This document shows positions 18,307 to 26,900 of a DNA stretch of 32,886 bases, piece by piece. The stretch lies in NCBI GenBank assembly GCA_016926155.1, contig JAFGPC010000108.1, positions 1 to 32,886 of the forward strand. The letters are read 5' to 3'. A program made the position numbers and the translations under genes. The first letter of the stretch is position 1, and every line of letters begins with the position of its first letter. The notes under the pieces are model-generated. The model was given only the letters and a program-made list of their open reading frames with translations. It was not told the origin of the DNA and searched no databases. The DNA is from Sedimentisphaerales bacterium. Its GTDB lineage: Bacteria > Planctomycetota > Phycisphaerae > Sedimentisphaerales > Anaerohalosphaeraceae.

Positions 18307-19179
18307 ATGACTTCTAAGAAGAATTATACATGGCTTTGCCTGGTTGTTTTCCTGGCTCTTGCCGCCATTTCGACGATTCATCTCTATGGAAAAAGGGATC
18401 GATTCAAAATGAAAGAAAACAAACTGCCTCAATTGGAAAACATTTCCACTGAAACATGGAATATCCTTGCGGAACGAAAGGTTTTTTTTGCCCATATGTC
18501 TGTTGGCGATAATATTCTCGACGGCGTAAAAGACGTTATCGCGGATAATGACCAGATCAAAATCACCCTTGTGGAAGTGGCTCAATCCGGAGAGATCGAT
18601 AGGCCAATGTTAGCTCATGCCAAACTCGGACACAATACCCGTCCATTGGCTAAAATAGAATCGTTTCGTGAATGGATGAAGAAGATCGCACCGGCCAAAC
18701 CGGACATCGCATTGATGAAGTTCTGCTATGTTGACATAGGAGATGATACAAACGTTGAGGCCCTTTTTAAAGAATACCGCAACCTCGCTGACGAATTGCA
18801 CGCCGATTATCCTGATATCATTTTAATACACACAACAGCTCCTCTATGCTCATCGCCTGTCCGTATTAAGAGAAGTATGAAAGAGGCCGTCAAGGCCCTA
18901 GTTGGAAAAGCCGTCACTGTAAATGACAATCTCAAACGTGAGCAGTTTAATGAATTACTCCGTAAAACATATGCAGGCACAGAACCTCTCTTTGATATAG
19001 CTGATATAGAATCTACCACTGTCGATAATAACCGTTGCTATATAAAACACAAGGGCCAGGATGTTCCAATGATGGTCAAAGCATATACAAACGATAGTGG
19101 ACATTTGAATGAATTGGGACGACGAATCGTTGCTGAACAATTTTTAATTACATTGGTCAATATCGTTTCAAAACAATAA
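18307..19179 (+). CDS. Membrane-anchored SGNH/GDSL-like hydrolase
   Basis: A 290-residue protein with one N-terminal membrane segment (about residues 8-26) and no clear cleavage site, so probably anchored outside the cytoplasm. The fold is suggested by FFAHMSVGDNIL, where block I GDS is replaced by SVGDN, by KFCYVDIGDD in the middle, and by a C-terminal DSGHLNELGRRIVAE that fits the DxxH catalytic block. Known for the family: esterases and acyl transferases, including polysaccharide O-acetyl-modifying enzymes. It follows the NadE-like gene by 22 bp on the same strand and probably ends the operon. Inferred role: adding or removing an acyl group on a surface molecule. The nucleophile assignment is uncertain because block I is atypical. 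Confidence 0.68.
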   Translation: MTSKKNYTWLCLVVFLALAAISTIHLYGKRDRFKMKENKLPQLENISTETWNILAERKVFFAHMSVGDNILDGVKDVIADNDQIKITLVEVAQSGEIDRPMLAHAKLGHNTRPLAKIESFREWMKKIAPAKPDIALMKFCYVDIGDDTNVEALFKEYRNLADELHADYPDIILIHTTAPLCSSPVRIKRSMKEAVKALVGKAVTVNDNLKREQFNELLRKTYAGTEPLFDIADIESTTVDNNRCYIKHKGQDVPMMVKAYTNDSGHLNELGRRIVAEQFLITLVNIVSKQ

Positions 19180-19185
19180 CTTTTA

Positions 19186-20367
19186 TTACTCTTCCTGATA
19201 GATTCGATACAAGTGTACATCCCAGACGTCAAAGTGATCAACGAAAGATCCGTCATGTACGGGAAGCATTCTTTGCTCACCCAATACTTCCACAGATGTT
19301 TTATCGGATTGGACTCGAAGAGTGACTGTCATCTGGGTTTTTTCCGGTCGCATGGCCACTGTAAACAAATATAATTCCTTATCACTAGCCTTCGCTATAA
19401 AAGCGATCGGGACCGATGGATTGCTTGATGTAAGAAATATTTTTTCCTCTTGTGATGGACGATTGAGGATCGGTGCTAATGCATGGACTTGCTGGTTGAT
19501 CTTTGTAACTCCGGCAAGCATATCCGAATCATCCAATAAGGCCGATTCATTGAAACGGGGTTCCCATTCGTGCACAAAATAGATCAAGCCCCGTGATCCA
19601 TGGATCAGTGACATCCACACCTCACAACGGACCTCATGCGGAGTGGGCCTGGCCGTCTTGCTCTGGATGCGAGTGCACTCGATACAGTTCCAGACTACTT
19701 TAGTCCCATTTGACCATTCCTTCAACCGCTGCACGCCTTTGGGCACAAACCATAGTTTTCCGGCCACATCGGGATTGCGATGCACTACTGGATAAATATC
19801 AAAGGAGACAATATCGCAACCCTGGATATACAGCGGATAATCCTCGGGATGGTTTCTACGAACCCCCCTTCCTATCCAATTGTCATAGGCGACTCCCTGC
19901 CCCAAATTTAACAAAATCGGCCGGGATGGATCAACATCTCTTATATGTTCATAATCAGAAGTGATCTTTGATGGCGGTATCGGCGGACCATATCCCTGAC
20001 CATCCTTTCGGGCCTGGGTATTGTCGGGCTCATCCCCATGCATCCACCCAATAATGGTCGGATCGTCCCGATGCTGCAAACCCACCTCATTCGGGACACA
20101 AATAAGTTTCATCCCAGCAGCTTTAAGCTGGGCAAGCTGGATTTCGGTAGGTCCTTTCCATAACCCAACATAGGTATTGATACCAGCCTGTTGATATTGC
20201 TGTGCCTTTCGTGGGTCCTGAAGCCATACGGCAATAGGGAAAAAATCATTCGATTTCGGGGGGCCGTTCCTCCATTGCCCATAGGGATTCGCAATAGCCC
20301 GCGGAACCATGAAAAAAGCCAACATCCATACAAGAATTAGTACGATATTCAGCCATTTTTTTTCCAT
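19186..20367 (-). CDS. Secreted TIM-barrel glycoside-hydrolase-like protein
   Basis: A 393-residue protein with a signal peptide (hydrophobic stretch about 7-22, likely cut near AIA-NPYG). The body starts FFPIAVWLQDPRKAQQYQQAGIN, typical of the first strands of clan-A-type (beta/alpha)8 barrels. Candidate catalytic acids are in GWMHGDEPDNT and in VWNCIECTRI, as expected for acid/base and nucleophile Glu after strands 4 and 7; FVHEWEPRF is also present. It resembles GH42-like proteins common in Planctomycetota/Verrucomicrobiota, but I cannot name a family or substrate. A GGAGG precedes ATG 20367. It ends 6 bp from the convergent SGNH gene with no evident terminator between. Confidence 0.72.
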   Translation of the reverse strand: MEKKWLNIVLILVWMLAFFMVPRAIANPYGQWRNGPPKSNDFFPIAVWLQDPRKAQQYQQAGINTYVGLWKGPTEIQLAQLKAAGMKLICVPNEVGLQHRDDPTIIGWMHGDEPDNTQARKDGQGYGPPIPPSKITSDYEHIRDVDPSRPILLNLGQGVAYDNWIGRGVRRNHPEDYPLYIQGCDIVSFDIYPVVHRNPDVAGKLWFVPKGVQRLKEWSNGTKVVWNCIECTRIQSKTARPTPHEVRCEVWMSLIHGSRGLIYFVHEWEPRFNESALLDDSDMLAGVTKINQQVHALAPILNRPSQEEKIFLTSSNPSVPIAFIAKASDKELYLFTVAMRPEKTQMTVTLRVQSDKTSVEVLGEQRMLPVHDGSFVDHFDVWDVHLYRIYQEE

Positions 20368-20507
20368 AAAATGTTGCCTCCAAACGAGGTTTTCTATTTA
20401 TCCCAGTATATAAAATCTGGCGGGATTTGAGCAGAAAAATATCGAGATTGGATCTATATTTGAAGTTGTGGAATTTTTGAAAGCATTCTTGCATTTACTT
20501 CCGGTTC

Positions 20508-20535
20508 TTGATAGGGTACTCCGTTGTTTTACGAA
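20508..20535 (+). promoter_or_regulatory. Possible promoter of tRNA-Ser
   Basis: TTGATA at 20508-20513 and TACGAA at 20530-20535, separated by 16 bp, lie about 34 bases before the tRNA. The -35 matches consensus in five of six positions and the -10 in three, so this is tentative. Confidence 0.35.
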
Positions 20536-20568
20536 ATGAGATGTTTCCATGCTGGAAACCGAATGTCA

Positions 20569-20659
20569 GGAGAGGTGGCCGAGCGGCTTAAGGCAACGGT
20601 TTGCTAAACCGTCGTACGGGTTCAAACCCGTACCCCGGGTTCGAATCCCGGCCTCTCCG
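20569..20659 (+). tRNA. tRNA-Ser (anticodon GCT)
   Basis: A full cloverleaf of 91 bases. The acceptor GGAGAGG (20569-20575) pairs with CCTCTCC (20652-20658), with discriminator G. The anticodon stem ACGGT/ACCGT encloses loop TTGCTAA with GCT at 20603-20605. A long variable arm with stem GTACGGGTT/AACCCGTAC is the class II hallmark of tRNA-Ser, and the T arm is CCGGGTTCGAATCCCGG. CCA is not encoded; a T-run follows at 20660. It reads AGC/AGU codons. Phage-derived genes begin directly downstream, so it may have served as an integration site. Confidence 0.97.
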
Positions 20660-20880
20660 TTTTTGGCCTTAGAAGGCGAAATATCGTATCCTAAGGCCTG
20701 TTTCGTAGTATCTCGACTTTCCGTCCTTGTCCCCCGATTTGTTCGCTGGTGTTCGCCCGTGTTCGTCCTGCAGCGCCCCAAGACGCGCCCCACTTTTTGA
20801 CCGTCACCACCTTGCCCCACAACATTCAAAGGTCTGTCATCTGTCCCCGTAGCCCTTTGTTCCTGCGGTGTTGCCTTACT

Positions 20881-21909
20881 ATGGTCCGGCAAACGTTCAA
20901 CCACCCGTCGTGTGTCATTCAAACCGACATTGGGCCTACCGCAACAGCCATACAATTCCGCTATCCGAAACAAATCCCCCGGCCGGGTGCTTCGATGGCT
21001 TCCATTAGTCAATGTGATATCGCTCCCATCGCTCTGGGCTCACCATCCCACCGAATAGGGTTTACTGCTTCCCCAGTCAAACGACCGATCTATCCGCCAG
21101 GTGGCCGGAATGTCAAACGGCTCGATAACATGCACATCCCTATCCCAGACATCATCGAACATCCCCCCTGCCACGATATCCCAATCCCCTTCCAGCCAGG
21201 CCGCCCGCCGTGCCCCTCCCTGGGCCTGCAGGTTCTTGAGATAGTCCGGATCGTTGGTCAAAAGGATTTGATTCTCCCAGATCGAGCCGTGAATACAGAC
21301 CCGCTCGCGTCCCTCTTTATCCTGAACAACCACCCCACGCGGCGCGGGATCGATGAAGCGGGCCTTGACCCAGTTATGCCCCGGCCCATACGGATTGCAG
21401 GTCGCCCGGTAATGCCGCGGCATCCCCGGATGCGAGGACCGGCAAACACTCATCATCGACAGGTACAATCGATCATTCGGCCAGTTGGTCAGCTCCTCCC
21501 AGCCAATCCAGGGATACTCATGGCCGTGATATTTCCAATAATCCGATTCCCGCTTGGCATGGCGAAACAACAAGGTTTCGCCCTCCGGAAACACCCAACG
21601 ATGCTGACTCTCGTTATATATCGCCCCGGGAAAGATCGCCGGAAACCACTTTTTACTCTTGACGATCACATCCTCCAGATTCGGATACTCCTCCCGAAAC
21701 AATACTCCCCTCCACGCCGGACCGAAGCCCTGTCCGGTGAACTGGGCAAAATCCATTAACAGCGCATCGGTCTTGCCCGGACCTCGCGTACCCTCATACA
21801 AACACTCAAATACCGGACAACTCAAAAATACCTCCTGTGAGCCCGGCTGAGGCTGCCAGATCACGTTCAAGTCCGGCTCTGTTGTCGTCGTTGGGCAAAC
21901 TGCTGCCAT
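20881..21909 (-). pseudogene. Phage terminase large subunit, broken by in-frame TGA
   Basis: DNA-packaging ATPase/nuclease remnant. From ATG 21909 it runs 289 residues to a TGA at 21040-21042. The ATPase domain has the Walker A-like GTRGPGKTDALL, a Walker B/catalytic-Glu region WIGWEELTNW and the coupling-type RATCNPYGPG. The nuclease domain begins at SFDWGSSKPYSVGW and then meets the TGA, whose position in homologues as I recall them is a second Trp. The same frame continues with a plausible nuclease segment (GDLFRIAELYGCCGRPNVGLN), then loses resemblance near 20881 and stays open into the antisense of tRNA-Ser. So there is both a nonsense codon and loss of the C-terminal end. It overlaps the small subunit gene by 43 bases. 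Confidence 0.82.
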
Positions 21910-22451
21910 TGCTCGGTCTCCATCTGTCCCGGCACCACTAATACGCCACACCCTTCCGGGAAACTATGGTTGTGATTGTCCGTAAAGTCCGCCTCGCTGC
22001 GCCCCAACAATTCCGAGGCCCGCAGGCGATTCTTAATATCTTCGCCCGGATCCCGCATGATCTGGGACCAGAAGCTCTGTCGTTCCTGTCGGCCGGCGAT
22101 ATCGCAGGGACGGATCTCGGTTTCCTGCCGTGTCTGGATGGCCTCCAAAATGTGACTTTTTGTGACCAGTCGACGACAATAGTCATACGACAGGTCTGCC
22201 TTCTGGGCAGCTGCCTTGATATCCCCGTCGAAACAGTCCACAAACCGTTGCTGTCGGACTGTCATTGGTCGTTGCTTCTGGGAAGAAATCACCTCTGAGG
22301 ATATGGTTTTCCGGGCCTTACGTTCAAAGGTCTCCAATTCTCGTAATTCAGCGGAAGTGAGCTGTTTTCCCTGCTTGACCTTGCCCAGCAGGTAGACATA
22401 CCGTTGTTTACGGGCGATCTCGGTGATATTGGGCTTGCCTTCCCCAGCCAT
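21867..22451 (-). CDS. Phage terminase small subunit-like protein
   Basis: A 194-residue protein upstream of and overlapping the large terminase gene, the usual order for phage packaging genes. The middle part (about 60-150) resembles terminase_2-type small subunits: MTVRQQRFVDCFDGDIKAAAQKADLSYDYCRRLVTKS gives a helix-turn-helix-like DNA-binding segment for recognition of packaging sites. The N-terminal 55 residues are basic and helical (LTSAELRELETFERKARK). GAGGGGATGAT lies before the ATG, and it starts 12 bp after the end of the ParB-methyltransferase frame. No internal stop is seen, but its partner is broken, so it is probably a relic. Confidence 0.75.
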   Translation of the reverse strand: MAGEGKPNITEIARKQRYVYLLGKVKQGKQLTSAELRELETFERKARKTISSEVISSQKQRPMTVRQQRFVDCFDGDIKAAAQKADLSYDYCRRLVTKSHILEAIQTRQETEIRPCDIAGRQERQSFWSQIMRDPGEDIKNRLRASELLGRSEADFTDNHNHSFPEGCGVLVVPGQMETEQWQQFAQRRQQSRT

Positions 22452-22463
22452 ATATCATCCCCT

Positions 22464-23789
22464 CTATTCCTCAATCCGTTGGGCCTGCTGGCCGGTCCAT
22501 TTTTCCCAGCGCTGGACGGCCACATCCACAAACACTGGCTCCAGTTCCATGGCAAAACAGCGACGTCCCAACTTCTCAGCGGCAATGATCTGCGAACCCG
22601 ATCCACAAAACGGTTCATAGCAGATATCCCCCGGCTGGGTATGGACGCGCATCGGGATGGCAAAGACCTACACCGGCTTGCTAGTGGGATGATCGAATCC
22701 GACGGGCCGTTTTTTACCGTCCCAGTCCAGTTCCCAGACATCGGTATAATACTCTGGTGTGGTCGGATCGCCCGACCGGACATAGCCCACCGGCCAGACA
22801 CTGCCTATGGATTTATCCTTCGGTTTGTAGGGAGGTTTCTGGCCACGTTTCCACATCAGAAGACACGGCTCATGCCGCCAGGAATAAAACGAATACGTCA
22901 GGATCACACAGGGCTTGACCCAGATAATCTGCTGATGGATGAGGATATCCAAGGCATCACAAACATCCTCAATCTCTCGTCTGCGTTTGCTGGCATGCCA
23001 CAGGTACAAGGCTGTATTGGGCTGGATCACTTCCAGACCGACTTGGTAGAATGCCTTCATGAATTCTGCCGCATCGGGGATATCCACCTCGCGATAGACA
23101 TCCGACCAATCCTTGCCGCCATTGGGCCGGTCCATGCCCGTATAGTTAACACAATACGGCGGATCGGTGGCAAAGAGTGAGGCCTTCTGGTTATCCATCA
23201 GCCGGGCGACATGATTGGGATTGGTACTATCACCGCATAACAATCGGTGTTGTCCAAGAATCCATAGGTCACCGTGTCGAGTAATAGCCTCCTTGGGTGG
23301 CTCGGGAATGTCATCATCCTCGATGCAGCCGGTTTTTTCGGGGGGAGCGTCCATCTCGCTGCGGAGCTTGTCGATCTGCAGGTCGAGATAGTCCTTGTCG
23401 TCTGGAAGTTCAATGAGCAGGCTATCCAGATACGTATCCAGATCCTCGATGAAATCGCCCTGGATGTGAGGATTGTTCAAGGCCAGGTTCAGCAGCTTCT
23501 CCTCGGCCGAATCCAGGTCCACCGCCACACAGGTGACCTTCGCTTCTGCTCCATGCAATTCCAACAGTGCTTTGTGTCGCTGATGGCCTCCCACAATCGT
23601 TCGCTGCCCATCCCGGACATTGACGACAATCGGCTCGACACAGCCATATTTGGCCAGGGAATGGCGAAGACCTGTCATCGCCTCGTCCGTGATTATTCGC
23701 GGATTGTACACTGCAGGATTCAACTCATCGAGCCGAAACACCTGAAATTTCGGCTCGATCCGGGTTGTTTGTTGCTTCTTTCTGGCCAT
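22464..23789 (-). pseudogene. ParB-like/DNA N-6-adenine or N-4-cytosine methyltransferase fusion, broken by in-frame TAG
   Basis: Phage-type modification protein of 441 codons including one stop. The N-terminal ParB/sulfiredoxin-like domain (about 15-110) shows LNPAVYNPRII and IVGGHQRHKALLELHG. The C-terminal methyltransferase has LLCGDSTN, the catalytic DPPY (ATDPPYCVNYTGMDR), and HPTSKPV. A TAG at 22668-22670 follows SKPV; the same frame then continues for 67 residues with VFAIPMRVHTQPGDICYEP, FCGSGSQIIAAEKLGR and ELEPVFVDVAVQRW, the expected SAM-binding end of this circularly ordered class. Without readthrough the SAM motif is lost and the enzyme should be dead. It lies directly upstream of the terminase genes on the same strand. 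Confidence 0.87.
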
Positions 23790-23917
23790 GTCAGCATGAT
23801 CTCCACAAGTATCTCATGCCGACAGGATAGGCACATTCCCCCAAAAAACATGGCGACATTTCTGTCGCCAATTAAATGTTGTGCGAAATTAGAAATAACT
23901 AACAAAAAAAACAATAC

Positions 23918-26900
23918 TCAACGACATACCCGAAATCCATGACTATGATACGTGCTATCTGGTGGTGCTTTGTATCTGCCCGTAACCTCGCTGGCAATCT
24001 TTCCATTAGGCCAACAACCACCCAGAAAAATTCGGTCATCAGGATCGCATTCTTGATTATAACAACTACTCGTCCATTCCCATACATTTCCTGCCAAATC
24101 ACAAAGGCCATAACCATAAGCACCAAAGCTACCTACGGGTGTTGTACCGTTAGGATGAACTGAATCACGGTAGTTTGCCATATTATTATCTATCGTTGGA
24201 CCACAACCATATTTATAACTGCCGTCGTAGTCTGCCACAGCCTGCCATTCCCATTCAGTTAGTAGCCGATAGCCATAATAATTACAAAAAGCTGTTGCGC
24301 CATACCAGCTAACATAACTTACAGGATGATCTTCAAAACTGCTATCAACAGTAAATATGCTACCGTTATAATTAATTCTTGCTGCACCCCCATTTGTCGC
24401 GCCGTTGTCGGTATATCCTGGCCCAGAAAGGTCAAAATATACAAGATTAATATAATCCTCTCCTGGATTTGAACCGTTCGCTCCGTAAATCATGCTTCCA
24501 TCGATTGTAATATCACCAGTTGTTAAGGCAGCATTTAGAAATGTAGCGAATTGAGCATTGGTAGTTTCATATTTGCTCACATAACCATCAAAGCCCTCAT
24601 GACCAGTTACACCCGGATCATCAACATAAACCCATTCAATGTTGAGGAAATTGTCTGTAGCACTATATAGCCAGTATTTTACAAAATGTAAGAAATCTTC
24701 CATGTCTACATCATTTGAATGATTCATATCCGCATTTTCACACCAATTAAACTGCCAACAGTCCTCATGCATCCACCATTCTGCTAGGATCTTATAATCT
24801 GAAAGATCAACTTGCTCATCTGAGTTGGAGTCCGGAGGAATGTCCACAGAAAATCTAATGAGGGTAGCGCTGCCCAAGCAGGTATCTGGGCTGTTCTTGT
24901 CTACTACAAGTAAGCAATTTTCCCTGCTAAGGCCCAAGGTGTCAATGTGTATATTAAAGGGTAAATTCGGAGTGATTTGAACAGGTAAGATTTCTAGCCA
25001 TGTCATAGAATCTGAAATCTCAATCCAGTCAATATTTGTATCTGTCCAAATAATTGATAAGGGCAGTTCTGTTATTGTTTGCAAATCTTGTGGATTCTGC
25101 ACTTCAGGCCAATCTGGATAATTACCTTCTTGACGAATTAATTGATGTGAATAGGAAGTGCCATCAGAACAAGAAATGTTGATTAAATATATGCCTGTCG
25201 TAAACGTATTCTCAATATCCGTAAGAGAAACTGGGCTGTATCCAAAAACATCCTCTTCATCCATACTGGCAGGTTCTCCTGCTTCTAAACCAGTGACAGT
25301 CCCTCCAAGCACGGTTAAATCCGGTAAGGTTATGGTTGCTTCTGTTAGCGTTTTATCACTTGGAGGCCATACAATCCCATTCCACCAACCATCTGGCTCT
25401 TGAGATCCAGTGCCGTATCTCAAGCGAGTTATTTCAAAGTGATAATCTAACGGGATTTGTTTTACTTCACAATTAAGCTCAATATCGTGAGTTCTTCCTC
25501 CGCCAGAACCAGTTAATGTAATAGCATAGTTATCGACTGGAGTGTCTTCTGAAGTGTTAACGGCAACAATTACCATCGCGTATGGTGTAACTGTAGCAGG
25601 TTCGATTTGGATAGAAACATTTGGAGGTATATTTGAGGCTGAAAGCATAACAGGACTGGAAAAATCTCCTATCTTATCAATCGTAATACGATATTGAACA
25701 CTTTCACCCTGTACAACTTCGAGATTATTTTCTTCAACTGATAAAGAAAAGTCCAGTTTGCCTTTTACCTCAAAAGGTCCATAGTATTTAATGTCATTAC
25801 TTGGATTTGTATCTGTAAATTTAGTGTTTGTATTTGCCTTGAGAACTAAGTATAGTGTACCAATGTCACTCTCCTCAAACAAAACGGGGAATGGTCCACT
25901 GTCAGGCATTTCTTCTGTCTCGCCGGGTGACAAAGTATCACCATCAACCGGCGAATCCTGAAGTTCATTACTCATGTCATTAGATGCAGTCCCAAGATAA
26001 ATCCCAGTATCAAAATCAACGATATCTTTTGGTCCATGGTTGATCGCTGTCCAAGAGAATGAAACAGTATCACCAACATAAAACGGAGGTGTATGGGAAC
26101 TTGCAATTGAAGGAGTTGTCACTTCGAGGTCTGTAGGGCCTGTTTCGATATATCTCACATATAGTCTTGGGTGGTAAGATGAATTTGAATGTTCTTTACT
26201 TGCGATTTCAGCTACACTTCCAGATCTATCATTTTGATATATAAGAAAGCCGTGATTATCGTAACTGCCATTTACAGACCACTGCCGTACTATGCTATAG
26301 ACATTAATAATAACATCTTCGTTGTCATCAATTGAAGATGAAGTAATCTCAACGCCCTGTACGCCTGAATTAAAATTATCCTCCGTTACAGTTTCACTCC
26401 AATCATTGGCGACGGCCTTAATTTTGAATCGAGGACTTCCAGTTGTATCAAATGCATGCAAAACAAGTTGTGCTGAAGCAATCTCTTTACTACCAATGTC
26501 TCCCAAATCAAATTTTATAAGTGCCTTTTGATAGCTGTACTGTCCGGGATAGCTTGGTATTTCAGGCTGACCTACCTTAAGTATTTGATCCGTTTTGTGC
26601 TGGGTATAAGGATTTAAGCCGTCAAGCCAAGTGTCCTTTTCAACGGGCGCACTGCCCGGGTTGGCGACATCGCCAATTATGAGTTTAACACTAATATCTT
26701 TTGGTGATCCTTGTGCCCCAGAAGCAGACACTTGAACGTTGCCATTATAAGTGCCTTTAGATAATGAAGAAGAGTTCGCACCGATATAGATATTGCTCGG
26801 AGCTGTCCCGCTTGTTGAAGTTGCTCCATTGACTCTTAACCAACTGAAACCTGAAGTTACACTGGCAGTCCAATCATTCATCGTGCCACTACCACTGTTA

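Noticed and set aside
20566-21012. - strand frame ending over tRNA-Ser
   Set aside because: Its last part is the complement of the tRNA, and its first part is the continuation of the broken terminase; not an independent gene.
20749-21759. Long + strand open frame over the terminase region
   Set aside because: It is antisense to the terminase, has no recognisable domain, and runs through GC-rich sequence where opposite-strand frames stay open by chance.
20881-23789. Stop-codon recoding (TGA as Trp or TAG as a sense codon) in the phage genes
   Set aside because: Neighbouring phage genes end at ordinary stops, both TGA and TAG would need reassignment, and other decay signs are present; nonsense mutation is simpler.
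22404-23942. Two long + strand frames opposite the ParB-methyltransferase
   Set aside because: Antisense to a clear methyltransferase with DPPY; the translations show no family character.
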